64,000 bases of DNA from RCIO01 sp040880025 (GCA_040880025.1 JBBDJD010000020.1:181965-245964); one strand, 5' to 3'. Numbered from the stretch's first letter, positions 7,800 to 15,574 are shown. Notes: generated by a model not told the origin, from the letters alone. Translations and numbers: made by a program.

Positions 7800-8696
7800 T
7801 TGCCGGACGGTTTCAGGAAGACGTTGCGCGATCTCTTTGACGCCCGGCTGGGCGCGGCCAGCACCACGGTGGTGTGCACCGCCGTCTACGCGCTGGCGCT
7901 TGCCGCGGCCGCAGGGGCGACCAGCCTTGCCGGACACCCCATGCTCGCCGTGCTGGCCGGCATGGTCGCGGCGACGCTGGTCGTCTTCGCCTTCGCCACG
8001 CTGCTCGGCAATGCATCGCTCTACGATCCCTTCTGGAGCGTCGCGCCCCCATTCGTGCTGCTGTGGCTGCTCGCCGCCGAAGGCGCGGCGGGATGGCGCG
8101 ACTGGATCGTTTTTGCATCGATCCTCTTCTGGGCCGTGCGCCTCACCACGAACTGCCTTGTCCGCTGGCCGCGATTGTCGGACGAGGATTTCCGCTACCG
8201 CGACCTGCGCGGCAAGACCGGCCGCTGGTTTCCGCTGGTCAACCTGACCGGCATCGAGCTGTTCCCCACTTTGCTGGTCTTTCTCGGCTGCCTGCCCCTC
8301 TTCGCGGCCGCCTCCTCCGCCCGCCCGATGGGCCTGCTCGACCTGATCGCAACGATCCTGATTGCCGCCGCTATCGCCATCGAAACCGTCGCCGACCGGC
8401 AGTTGCGCGCGCACCGTCTCGCCGGCTCCCGCGAAATCCTCACCAGTGGCGTGTGGGGCTGGTCGCAGCACCCCAACTATCTCGGCGAGATCACCTTCTG
8501 GTGGGCGCTGTTCCTGTTCGGCCTCGCAGCCGGCGCGCCGGTCTGGACCGGCATCGGCGCGCTCGCCATGACGGCCTTGTTCTGGTTCGTCTCGATCCCG
8601 ATGATGCTTGCCCGCAAACGCGCCCGCCATCCCGGCTATGACGAGGCGGTCAAGGGGATTGCGGTGCTGGTGCCGGGGGTGGGGCGGAAGAAGTAA
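7800..8696 (+). CDS. DUF1295 steroid-reductase-like membrane protein
   Basis: About 298 residues from a TTG start with CGGAGGG directly upstream; another in-frame TTG at 7761 lacks this signal. The product has six or seven membrane segments and the C-terminal DUF1295 / steroid 5-alpha-reductase signature: RQLRAHRLAGSREILTSGVWGWSQHPNYLGEITFWW, read in pieces here, with HPNYLGE as the core NADPH-site motif, and ARKRARHPGYDEAVKG at the end. The substrate is unknown; relatives act on fatty acids or steroid-like lipids. It follows the HxlR gene by 54 bp on the same strand, so cotranscription is possible. Confidence 0.85.
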   Translation: MPDGFRKTLRDLFDARLGAASTTVVCTAVYALALAAAAGATSLAGHPMLAVLAGMVAATLVVFAFATLLGNASLYDPFWSVAPPFVLLWLLAAEGAAGWRDWIVFASILFWAVRLTTNCLVRWPRLSDEDFRYRDLRGKTGRWFPLVNLTGIELFPTLLVFLGCLPLFAAASSARPMGLLDLIATILIAAAIAIETVADRQLRAHRLAGSREILTSGVWGWSQHPNYLGEITFWWALFLFGLAAGAPVWTGIGALAMTALFWFVSIPMMLARKRARHPGYDEAVKGIAVLVPGVGRKK

Positions 8697-8836
8697 ATCA
8701 GCGCAACGCCGCAGTTCCTGACCGATGCGAGCTTTCGATCAAGATGGTGGCGCGCGGCGCGAAGTTGAAGCCGTATGAGCTTGAGATGTTGAACTCGTCG
8801 CGGCGCTCGATGCGCTGGCGCTCGGTTGTTTTCTAA
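8697..8836 (+). pseudogene. Possible 3' remnant of an unidentified gene
   Basis: On the + strand a frame without a start codon of its own reads about 46 residues to a TAA at 8834-8836, ending MVARGAKLKPYELEMLNS and then SRRSMRWRSVVF. It has the look of a genuine protein C-terminus (mixed charged and hydrophobic residues, natural codon use), whereas the overlapping antisense part of the deaminase gene is low-complexity Ser/Ala/Thr. It may be what is left of a gene disrupted when the accessory operon arrived. I do not recognise the family; it could be chance. Confidence 0.3.
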
Positions 8837-9764
8837 CGCCACGTTCATAGTCGGCACGTGGCGGCGGCGGGTAGGCCTGGTTGACGCTGGTTCGCTTGGC
8901 TGTCGCGTAAACTGATCCACGGACCAAGGACTTTACCTTCATCTTAAACTCAACCTCAAACGCTCTGCGCGAGGCATCGTCGGCATCACGGAGTGTCTCG
9001 AAGTCAGCATCGCCGAAATAGCGTTTTCCAACGGCTTCAAGGGAATACAGCGCGTGCGGCAGTGAATACGCATACACTTTTCCGTGGCTCGTCACCTGCC
9101 GCTCTGCGGCAAGCATGATGGATGCACAAAAAAAGCAGCATGGTTTGTTGGTGCCATAATCGATGTCGTCAAAGTCAAAAACGTTCAGCCATTGCTGAAT
9201 TTCGGCATGAAGGTATTTCTGGTCACGTCGGCCGTAGCGAGCGCCGTTGTTGTAACAGAGGGTAAGCTCGGAAGCCACGTGTAGCGTGACATTGCTCCAA
9301 CCCTCTTTCAGCCGATCCGCCTTGTAGGCGTCAAACGCTTCTTGCGTGCATCCGATGGTGCCATTCACCGTTATTTGCAGTGCGGACCCGGCGACGGCGA
9401 TGGAAGCGCAATTGAAGCTTGAACCGGAGCAGACCGTCTCGATGAAATGCTGGGCATAGGCTTCATGAGGTTCCGGATCGTAGTCCATGACGTCGACGAC
9501 CCTTGGGGTCACGGTCCCAAATGCGCGCCGGCTTACACGATCCGCTATCCTTTCGATGTCTGCGGCCGTAAGCGACCGACGCGTTCCATGGCGCATGTCG
9601 CGTTCGTCGTCGATGGACGACGCCGCGGTTACGTCGCTGTCTTCCGAGTTCGTGCTGCTCGACGACTCGTCCTCGGTGCTTGATTCGCGCGAGGACGCAT
9701 CTTCGTCGGAAGTTTCTTCGTGGTCCCATGTTATTTTGGCGCGCTTTTGCGGCTGCTTGGTCAC
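8739..9764 (-). CDS. Putative nucleic-acid/nucleotide deaminase (OTT_1508-like cytidine-deaminase fold)
   Basis: A 341-residue protein. Residues 15-55 are an acidic Ser/Glu/Asp-rich disordered tract. The deaminase core runs from about 120 to 235: strand SALQITVNG, helix motif LHAEIQQW with His186-Ala-Glu188 (zinc ligand and catalytic acid), then GTNKPCCFFC (Cys210 and Cys213 as the other zinc ligands). This HxE...PCxxC arrangement defines the zinc deaminase fold, and the spacing resembles the OTT_1508-type family known from toxin contexts. The C-terminal 45 residues are Pro/Ser/Ala-rich. The GTG start overlaps the stop of the upstream DUF2589 gene by 4 nt (GTGA), so the proteins are made together. 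No separate immunity gene is visible. Target (DNA, RNA or nucleotide) is unknown. Confidence 0.62.
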   Translation of the reverse strand: MTKQPQKRAKITWDHEETSDEDASSRESSTEDESSSSTNSEDSDVTAASSIDDERDMRHGTRRSLTAADIERIADRVSRRAFGTVTPRVVDVMDYDPEPHEAYAQHFIETVCSGSSFNCASIAVAGSALQITVNGTIGCTQEAFDAYKADRLKEGWSNVTLHVASELTLCYNNGARYGRRDQKYLHAEIQQWLNVFDFDDIDYGTNKPCCFFCASIMLAAERQVTSHGKVYAYSLPHALYSLEAVGKRYFGDADFETLRDADDASRRAFEVEFKMKVKSLVRGSVYATAKRTSVNQAYPPPPRADYERGVRKQPSASASSAATSSTSQAHTASTSRRAPPS

Positions 9765-10420
9765 CGGGCGCCCTTGCGTTCGATCTTGATCGGCTCGACG
9801 GTGCTGGCCAAGAGGTCCATCAGCCTCGCCATCCCCTCTGTGGGTCGCTGCTGTGCGGCGTGGACGCGAATGTCGTATTTCGCCGTCTTGTCCGTCGATC
9901 GTGTATTCTCGCGCTGCGTCGAGACCTTGCCGGTTGCCGTGACGCTGCCGCCATAGAACAGGCCGTTGACATGGCCCTCCGCAGTTACCTCGCCCGATGC
10001 CGCATCGGTGCCCTTCGTGGTCTCCACCGTGTGGATTTCCATCGAGAAGTTCACGTCCATCGTCTCGATCAGCAGCGACGGGATCGGCACAAGGCCGAGG
10101 ATAGGCGGCTGCACCGTGATCTCGTTCGTCGTCACATTGCCGTCGGCGTCGATGACCGGCCGTTCGAGCTTCATCGGCAGTGTCTTGACCGCTTCAGCCG
10201 ATGTGCTCGGCGTCACCGCCACACCCTCCTTGCCGTAGGCGAGCAGGTTGACGAACTCGATCATCGCCTTGCCGAGCTGAATCTGCGCCTTCGTGGCCGC
10301 CGCGAATGGCGCCCCGATCAGATATTCCAGCGGCAGGCCCTGCAGTTCGTTGCCGATCTCGGTGCCGCCGTTTCCGCCACTGCCGCCTTTGCCGCCGGCG
10401 GGAGTCGTGTCCTTAGCCAT
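9761..10420 (-). CDS. DUF2589 domain protein, second of the pair
   Basis: A 219-residue protein with a Gly/Lys-rich N-terminus (residues 5-20), then the DUF2589 core: LPLEYLIGAPFAAATKAQIQ near residue 30 (an amphipathic helix), a beta-rich middle with ILGLVPIPSLLIETMDVNFSMEIH near residues 105-128, and a second beta section that ends in a helix (MARLMDLLASTVEP). The motif V-P-I-P-S/x-L-x-I-E is the most typical part of the family. No enzymatic residues are visible, so a structural or scaffold role is more likely than catalysis; this is inference. It is coupled to the deaminase by a 4-nt overlap and follows the first DUF2589 gene after 40 bp. Confidence 0.75.
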   Translation of the reverse strand: MAKDTTPAGGKGGSGGNGGTEIGNELQGLPLEYLIGAPFAAATKAQIQLGKAMIEFVNLLAYGKEGVAVTPSTSAEAVKTLPMKLERPVIDADGNVTTNEITVQPPILGLVPIPSLLIETMDVNFSMEIHTVETTKGTDAASGEVTAEGHVNGLFYGGSVTATGKVSTQRENTRSTDKTAKYDIRVHAAQQRPTEGMARLMDLLASTVEPIKIERKGAR

Positions 10421-10460
10421 GTCGGGTTCCCCTGTGTTCGATTGGTGCTGTCTGCACTGT

Positions 10461-11009
10461 TCACGTCCTCAGATAGTCCAGCAACTGCTCCTGGATGAGC
10501 GCCACGCCTTCCGGCGGCGGCTGTATCTTGAATGTGATCTTGACCTTGACTGGCGATGCGGAGGACTCCATGGAGTCGCCCTTCATCATGATCTCGACCT
10601 CCCCCGCCACCTCGCGGAGCTGATCGAATGTGCGCTTCAGGATACCGGGATCTTCGGCCTCGCCCGCTTCGGATTCATCGCCCTTGGTCTCGGCCAGCGC
10701 CTCGAAATTCGCGATCTTGGCTTCGAACTCCATCTCCAGGGTTTCGATAGCCAGCGTCGACATGGGGATCAGCGCCGCTTGCGGTGCCTCATAGACGTCG
10801 AATTTTTCCTCGCCGTTCTCGATTTTCGAATAGGCCATCGCGATCAGCCGCGGCACATAAACCTCGGTTTCGCCGAGCACCTCGTCGGTGATCCGCTTGC
10901 GCTCGAAATACGACTCGAACATCTTGAAATGTTGCGCGGTAACGAAGTTTCCAGCTTCGATCACCGAGGAATAAATACCCTCCAAGAGAGTCTGAAGGGT
11001 CAACGCCAT
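10461..11009 (-). CDS. DUF2589 domain protein, first of the pair
   Basis: A 182-residue protein opening the three-gene operon. It begins with a helical region (LTLQTLLEGIYSSVIEAGNF), continues with VPRLIAMAYSKIENGEEKFDVYEAP and the family-type strand ALIPMSTLAIETLEMEFEAKI near residues 82-102, and ends with KVKITFKIQPPPEGVALIQEQL. The shared pattern (helix, then a Pro-containing strand leading to an acidic beta segment) relates it to the following gene, but the two are clearly diverged, which suggests two distinct subunits of one assembly. A sigma70-like promoter lies 54 bp upstream. Function unknown. Confidence 0.72.
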   Translation of the reverse strand: MALTLQTLLEGIYSSVIEAGNFVTAQHFKMFESYFERKRITDEVLGETEVYVPRLIAMAYSKIENGEEKFDVYEAPQAALIPMSTLAIETLEMEFEAKIANFEALAETKGDESEAGEAEDPGILKRTFDQLREVAGEVEIMMKGDSMESSASPVKVKITFKIQPPPEGVALIQEQLLDYLRT

Positions 11010-11387
11010 TGATCGTCATTCTCTCTGGACTTGCAGATCTGGAATTACTGGCAGTCGATCGACAATAGACCAGCAATTTCATTTCAGTCAAACAGCTTTC
11101 CCAAATATTATGGCCGGCTCACAACAAGCGGCGCTCTCCGCTGTTGCGGTAATCGAGGCGCGCTTATAAGATTCGGCAATATCGACTGTCTGGAAATTCT
11201 GCTCGCCGCAATTCGCGACGGAGCGGCGTGGTCGAACGTCTGCGAATGATATCTGGTCTTGGCGCCTCGCACCTTCCTCAGCAGGAACAGCGCATGCAGC
11301 TCATCACCGCCGTACAGGCTGAGATGAAGGCTCTTATGCCGGTGTCGAACCCCTTCAGAATATGCACGGAACCGAAGAGAAGCGACG
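11010..11387. other. AT-rich intergenic region upstream of the DUF2589 operon
   Basis: This 378-bp stretch holds the leader and candidate promoter of the DUF2589 operon and no gene I can support. A minus-strand open frame through 11108-11602 is out of register with the ankyrin gene and has the Arg/Ser/Thr-rich composition of a shadow frame. The base composition is visibly poorer in GC than the flanking genes, in keeping with acquired DNA. Confidence 0.5.
11063..11091 (-). promoter_or_regulatory. Candidate promoter of the DUF2589-deaminase operon
   Basis: Read on the minus strand, TTGACT (11091-11086) is followed after exactly 17 bp by CTATTG (11068-11063), a reasonable -35/-10 pair about 54 bp before the first DUF2589 start codon. 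The surrounding DNA is AT-rich compared with its neighbours. Confidence 0.45.
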
Positions 11388-12074
11388 CTAATCCGCGCAC
11401 TCCACCCGTCGCGCATGCGGCCGGCGTTCGCCGAAATTGGGGTAATAATAGCCCCTTGTCTCGAACAGCACGCGCAGCTGGTCCGGCGCGGCGCCATGGT
11501 CGAGCGCCAGTTCGATAATGGCGGGCGAGCGGTAGTAGATCGCGTAGTTGAGAGCGCCGTCGCCTTACGCGTTGAGCGCGTTGACGTCCACCCCGCGCGC
11601 AATCAGATGCGCGGCGAGCTCGTACCGCTCCTCCTGGATGGCCACCAGCAGCGGCGTCAGGCCCGCGCCGGAGCGGTTTTCGAGGTCAGCGCCCGCGTCG
11701 ATCAGAAGGTCGATGATTTCACGCGTGCCGTAGCAGCTTCGGGCGGCAGCCGAGATCGGCGTCGCGCCGCGGAAATCAGCCGCCTCGACATCGGCCCCCG
11801 CCGCAATCAGCTGGCGCACCATCCCCGTCTCGCCCCTGACGGCTGCGAGCGCCAGCGGCGACATACCCGACGGGGTGACCGGTGCGTCGAGATCGTCCGC
11901 GCGCTTGATCAGGCTCGCCACCTCGGCTTCGGAGCCGCTGCGTATCGCCTGGTCGAGATCGGTCTGCATCTGCGTCCATGCCTGGACCTGCGAAATACCC
12001 GCGACAAGCATCGCCGCGCTGGCGGCGGCCACGCAAAGGCGGCGCAGTTTCCAATGAAGGCGTATCGTCGGCAT
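11388..12074 (-). pseudogene. Ankyrin-repeat protein interrupted by an in-frame stop
   Basis: The gene starts at 12074 with a signal peptide (KLRRLCVAAASAAMLVAGISQ) and encodes ankyrin repeats (MSPLALAAVRGETGMVRQLIAAGADVEA, GATPISAAARS, IIDLLIDAGADLE, LTPLLVAIQEERYELAAHLIARGVDV; these are consecutive segments). A TAA at 11565-11567 stops it after NALNA, yet the same frame continues at once with GDGALNYAIYYRSPAIIELA and LDHGAAPDQLRVLF, a perfectly good next repeat, to TAG at 11388-11390. The intact product would be 228 residues and periplasmic. A single point mutation or a sequencing error explains this; readthrough is less likely. Confidence 0.8.
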
Positions 12075-12155
12075 CGCGTCCTCCCTCGGATTGGAAGCCG
12101 CGAGTGTGGCACACCCTTCCCTTGCGTCAAATCACGCTTGAACGCGGCGTGGGGT

Positions 12156-12715
12156 TCAGCTGACATTCTCCGGCAGCGTCGTCTCGCCCTTTTTGGCCTT
12201 GCGGGCGGAGTAGCGAAACAGGCTGAGGTCGCCCGACGGCTCCAGCCAGGCGCGCTCGACCTCGCCGGTGTCGCGCACGCCCGCCTGCCGCAGCAGCGTG
12301 AACAGTTCGCGCCGCGTCACCGAGCCGGAGCCGAGGGCCTCGTCGCGCACCCTGCCGTCCTCCATCACCAGCAGCGGCCGGCCCTCGACCGCCTCTTTTC
12401 CAGGCGCCGGTTGCGCTCCAGCACGTAGCCGGTCGCCCGGTGCAGCATGATGACGATAGTGATGACGAGAATGCCCTGCAGCAATCCCACTTCCGGGTAG
12501 AACATGGGGTCGCCTGCGGCCGAACCCACCGCGATGACCAGAACGAACTCGAACGGGCCGATCTGGCCGATGCCGCCCTGCCCCACCATGCGGGCGAGGA
12601 AGATGGTGTAGAGATACATCACCACCGTGCGCAGTACGACCTCGAGATAAAACGCGACTTTGGCCGTGTCGGCCTCACCCAGGAAGATGCGGTAGAGATC
12701 GGACCAGTTTTCCAT
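12156..12715 (-). pseudogene. DUF421 (YetF-like) membrane protein, frameshifted
   Basis: The N-terminal part (MENWSDLYRIFLGEADTAK onwards) has the three DUF421 transmembrane helices and the conserved GQIGPFEFVLVIAVGSAAGDPMFY segment (given in two overlapping parts of the family signature), then ERNRRLEK, where the frame is lost and ends at 12365. The missing continuation (VMEDGRVRDEALG, SGSVTRRELFTLLRQAGV) is found in another frame from about 12368 down to the stop at 12156. Comparing with the expected LEK-A-V-E-G-R-P-L-L, two extra bases near 12393-12396 account for the shift. DUF421 proteins are membrane proteins of unknown function with a cytoplasmic C-terminal domain. Confidence 0.8.
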
Positions 12716-12925
12716 CGCGGCGGCTCTCCATGCTGCCGCAGGAAAACGCTCTGCGCGTTGCCGGGTTCCCTGCAACCCGCCTCTACCTGGCGGCGAGATG
12801 CGGCGCAGGACTTTGTTCGGATTGCTCTGCCAAACCTTGGCGCGCCGGCTTCACCAACCCGCTACTCTCGGCTTTGGCCGGCACGCCTCCAGTCCCTTCC
12901 GGCAACCGCCCCAGCCCGGAAGGGG

Positions 12926-13570
12926 CTATTCGCCCGGCGGCGCGGCCCTGTCTTCCCAACGCTCGAGAAACGCCTGCGCCGAAAGCGCCTGCATGTCCGG
13001 CAGGGCTTCAAACAGCATGTCAGGCCCCCAGTCCCACCAGCAAAGCGCCTCGAGCCGCTCCGCGATCGCCGGTTCGAACCGCGGCCTGAGTTCCCTTGCG
13101 GGCGCGCCCGCGACGATCCGGTAGGCCGGCACGTCGTCGTTCACCACCGCGTTGGCGCCAACCACGGCGCCATTGCCTATTCGAACGCCCGGCAGCACCA
13201 CAGCGCCATGGCCGATCCAGACATCGTGACCGATCCGGACGCGCTTTGCCCGCCGCCGTTCAAGGAACTCCCCGTCGACGCCCAGATAGCGGAAATATTC
13301 GTTGGGCCGGTAGCTCACCTTGTGCTGCGTCACCCGCTCGATCGGATGTTCCAGTGCGTTGATGCGCGTATTGGCCGCGATCGAACAGAACTTGCCGATT
13401 GTCGTGTAGATCGCTTCGGCGTGCCGCTCGAAATAGGAGTAGTCGCCGAGTTCCACCTCGCGCAGGATCACCCGCTCGCCAACCGAGGCATAGCGCCCAA
13501 GCTTGCACGATTTGAGCTCGGCGGTCGGGTGAATGCGCGGTTCTGGGTCGGTGAAACGAAGGTCGGTCAT
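12926..13570 (-). CDS. Hexapeptide-repeat acyltransferase (phosphonate-metabolism/DapH-like family)
   Basis: A 214-residue left-handed beta-helix protein; the ATG at 13570 (MTDLRFTDPEPRIHPTAELK) is preferred over an in-frame start 30 nt upstream. Hexad repeats run from residue 15 to 165: KLGRYASVGERVILREVELG, TIGKFCSIAANTRINALEHP, VRIGHDVWIGHGAVVLPGV and IGNGAVVGANAVV. The RVTQHKVSYRPNEYF segment and HDVWIGHGA motif match the xenobiotic/phosphonate-associated acetyltransferase family. No phn genes are adjacent, so the substrate is open. The 210 bp upstream to the DUF421 start contain nothing recognisable. Confidence 0.85.
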   Translation of the reverse strand: MTDLRFTDPEPRIHPTAELKSCKLGRYASVGERVILREVELGDYSYFERHAEAIYTTIGKFCSIAANTRINALEHPIERVTQHKVSYRPNEYFRYLGVDGEFLERRRAKRVRIGHDVWIGHGAVVLPGVRIGNGAVVGANAVVNDDVPAYRIVAGAPARELRPRFEPAIAERLEALCWWDWGPDMLFEALPDMQALSAQAFLERWEDRAAPPGE

Positions 13571-13669
13571 GAAGTCGGATCCCGGACTGCCGCAAGGCAA
13601 TATTCCGCCTTTCCCCCCGCGTCAAAGCCGCGCCTTTCAGCTCCGGGATCGAATCGCTATATTGACTAA

Positions 13670-13831
13670 ATGAGGATAGCGCAGCCAAACAGGGCGTTGA
13701 CGGTAACCGGTATCGTGCTCGGCGCGCTCGCGCTGGCCGCCATGACCGGCCTTGCCTTTTCGGCGTGGATCGAAAACGGCGCGGCGATTTTCATGACCTA
13801 TGCCGAAGCCGGCCTCGCCTGGTGCTTCTGA
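13670..13831 (+). CDS. Small single-pass membrane protein upstream of SCO
   Basis: A 53-residue frame beginning MRIAQPNRALTVTGIVLG with one hydrophobic segment (VTGIVLGALALAAMTGLAF) and a short C-terminal tail ending AGLAWCF. It lies 27 bp before the SCO gene on the same strand and is likely cotranscribed with it. No family is recognised. Support comes from its position, membrane-like composition and uninterrupted frame; it could be a chance ORF. Confidence 0.5.
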   Translation: MRIAQPNRALTVTGIVLGALALAAMTGLAFSAWIENGAAIFMTYAEAGLAWCF

Positions 13832-13858
13832 GCTTCCCGATCCGGAATTGATCCAGAC

Positions 13859-14437
13859 ATGATGCGCTCCATACTGATCGGCATTCTCGTGCTCATGGCC
13901 GCGGGCGTCGGCTACATCACCTTCGACTGGTATCGCTGGCAACATGCCGGCAAGGCCTTTGGCGGCCCGTTCACGCTTGTCGACCACACTGGCAGGGAGA
14001 TCACCGAACAGGCGTTCAGGGGCCAGCCGACGGCGGTGTTTTTCGGTTTCACGCACTGCCCGGAGGTCTGCCCGACCACGCTGTTCGAACTCGACGGCTG
14101 GCTGCGCACGATGGGCGACGAAGGCAACGACATCGGCGCCTATTTCGTCTCCATCGATCCCGAGCGCGACACGCCGCAGGTGCTTGGCGACTACGTTTCC
14201 AACGTTTCGGACCGCATAATCGGCATCACCGGCGAATCTGACGAGGTGGCAGAAATGGCCAAGTCCTTCGGCATCTATGTGCGCAAGGTCGAATTGGACG
14301 GCGGCGACTACACGATGGATCACACCGCTTCGGTCCTGCTGCTCGACGATTCGGGCGACTTCTGGGGCACGATCGCCTATGGCGAGAACCCGGACACCGC
14401 GATCGCCAAGCTGAAGCGGCTGGCGGGCGGCTCGTGA
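13859..14437 (+). CDS. SCO1/SenC-family copper chaperone/thioredoxin-like protein
   Basis: A 192-residue membrane-anchored protein (helix at residues 4-20) with a thioredoxin fold. The copper site is seen as Cys67 and Cys71 in FTHCPEVCP and the later His in YTMDHTASV. The family segments GAYFVSIDPERDTPQ and YGIYVRKV-like strand are present. SCO proteins deliver copper to the CuA site of cytochrome c oxidase and act in the periplasm. It overlaps the start of prmA by 4 nt (GTGA), giving a SCO-prmA operon. Confidence 0.92.
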   Translation: MMRSILIGILVLMAAGVGYITFDWYRWQHAGKAFGGPFTLVDHTGREITEQAFRGQPTAVFFGFTHCPEVCPTTLFELDGWLRTMGDEGNDIGAYFVSIDPERDTPQVLGDYVSNVSDRIIGITGESDEVAEMAKSFGIYVRKVELDGGDYTMDHTASVLLLDDSGDFWGTIAYGENPDTAIAKLKRLAGGS

Positions 14438-15333
14438 GAGGAGCCTCTTCCGCCGGCACGGCAGGCCAGGTCCGCTATTTCTTCGTCGCCCCGCTGGTGG
14501 AAGCGAATGCGCTCTACGCGCGCCTCGAAGCCGCGTTCGAGGATGACGGCTTTCCGCTCGCGATCTTCGAGATCGACGAGGAAAAGGCGCTGCACGAGAT
14601 CTCCGTCTATGCGCCGGCCGATATGGACGATGTCAGGCCCCGCATTCGCGCCATCATGGCCGATGCCGGCATCCAGGCGGAGATAGGCCGGGAAATTCTT
14701 CCCGACATCGACTGGGTCGCCCACACGCTGGCGGGTTTGAAACCGGTCGAGGCGGGTCCATTCCTCGTCCACGGATCGCATGATCGCGTGAAACGCAAAC
14801 CGGGACGCATTGCGATCGAGATCGAAGCCGGACTTGCCTTCGGCACCGGTCATCACGGAACCACGGCTGGTTGCCTGGAAACAATCGCCAAGGTCGCGCG
14901 CCGTGAAATGCCCCAGCGTATTCTCGATCTCGGGACCGGCAGCGGCGTTCTGGCGATCGGCATCGCCAAGCTGCTGCGCAAGGCCGTGCTGGCCACCGAC
15001 AACGACCCGGTCGCCACGCGCGTCGCCGCGGCCAATGCAAGACTGAATGGGGTATCGAACCTCGTACGCACCGCCACGGCGTCCGGGCTGCGGTCACAAG
15101 AAATCGCCACGGCCGCGCCGTTCGATCTCATCGTCGCCAACATATTGGCGCGTCCGCTGATTGGACTTGCCCCGTCTGTCGCGCGCGCTCTCGCGCCCGG
15201 CGGCTCGCTCATTCTGTCGGGCATTCTCGCCGGCCAGCGCCGTGCGGTGATCGCAGCCTATGCCGGCCAGCGCGTGCGCCATGTCGCCACGATCTGGCGT
15301 GATGGCTGGGTGACGATGCACTTCAAGCGATAG
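14434..15333 (+). CDS. prmA: Ribosomal protein L11 methyltransferase
   Basis: A 299-residue SAM-dependent methyltransferase starting at GTG within the stop of the SCO gene. Residues 1-120 form the substrate-recognition domain. The catalytic domain has AFGTGHHGTTAGCLE (the PrmA signature with T-G-x-H), LDLGTGSGVLAIGIAKL as SAM motif I, TDNDPVA as the acidic motif, and DLIVANILARPL, the N-I-L-A active-site segment. PrmA trimethylates lysines and the N-terminus of L11 in the cytoplasm. An intrinsic terminator follows the gene. Confidence 0.93.
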   Translation: MRGASSAGTAGQVRYFFVAPLVEANALYARLEAAFEDDGFPLAIFEIDEEKALHEISVYAPADMDDVRPRIRAIMADAGIQAEIGREILPDIDWVAHTLAGLKPVEAGPFLVHGSHDRVKRKPGRIAIEIEAGLAFGTGHHGTTAGCLETIAKVARREMPQRILDLGTGSGVLAIGIAKLLRKAVLATDNDPVATRVAAANARLNGVSNLVRTATASGLRSQEIATAAPFDLIVANILARPLIGLAPSVARALAPGGSLILSGILAGQRRAVIAAYAGQRVRHVATIWRDGWVTMHFKR

Positions 15334-15339
15334 CCCAAC

Positions 15340-15362
15340 AAAAAGGGCGGCCGAAGCCGCCC
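15340..15362 (-). terminator. Intrinsic terminator of the DUF1127 gene (possibly bidirectional)
   Basis: GGGCGGC-cgaa-GCCGCCC (15345-15362) is a perfect 7-bp stem with a tetraloop. On the minus strand it is followed by five T residues (AAAAA at 15340-15344 on the + strand), the classic form. It sits between the convergent prmA and DUF1127 genes; the + side lacks a T-run. Confidence 0.8.
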
Positions 15363-15388
15363 CAATCGTTCTGATCTGACTGGAGTGA

Positions 15389-15574
15389 TCAGATAATGCT
15401 GGTGAAGTGGCGGGCGCCACGAAGCTGTTCGCGGGTGACGCCGTTTGCCCGGAGCGTCTCGTCGTCGAGCGTAAGTATCGCGCTGTTGACGTAGCGCTGA
15501 ACCTGCTTTTCGCGTGCGGCGATCATTGCGTCGAATGCTGTACGGAAGAAACCGCGACGTGCGTTTGTTGCCAT
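15389..15574 (-). CDS. DUF1127 (YjiS-like) small protein
   Basis: A 61-residue, Arg-rich protein: MATNARRGFFRTAFDAMI, then AAREKQVQRYVNSAILTLDD with the typical R-Y-V-N-x-x-L-L/T-L-D-D-x-x-L core, then GVTREQLRGARHFTSII. An AGGAG site lies 8 nt upstream of the ATG. DUF1127 proteins of alphaproteobacteria have been linked to RNA binding and to phosphate and nitrogen physiology in Agrobacterium; the role here is inferred only. A strong terminator follows the gene, so it is a single transcription unit. Confidence 0.88.
   Translation of the reverse strand: MATNARRGFFRTAFDAMIAAREKQVQRYVNSAILTLDDETLRANGVTREQLRGARHFTSII

Noticed and set aside
11108..11602. Minus-strand open frame between the DUF2589 operon and the ankyrin gene
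   Set aside because: Out of frame with the ankyrin repeats it partly overlaps; composition typical of a shadow frame.
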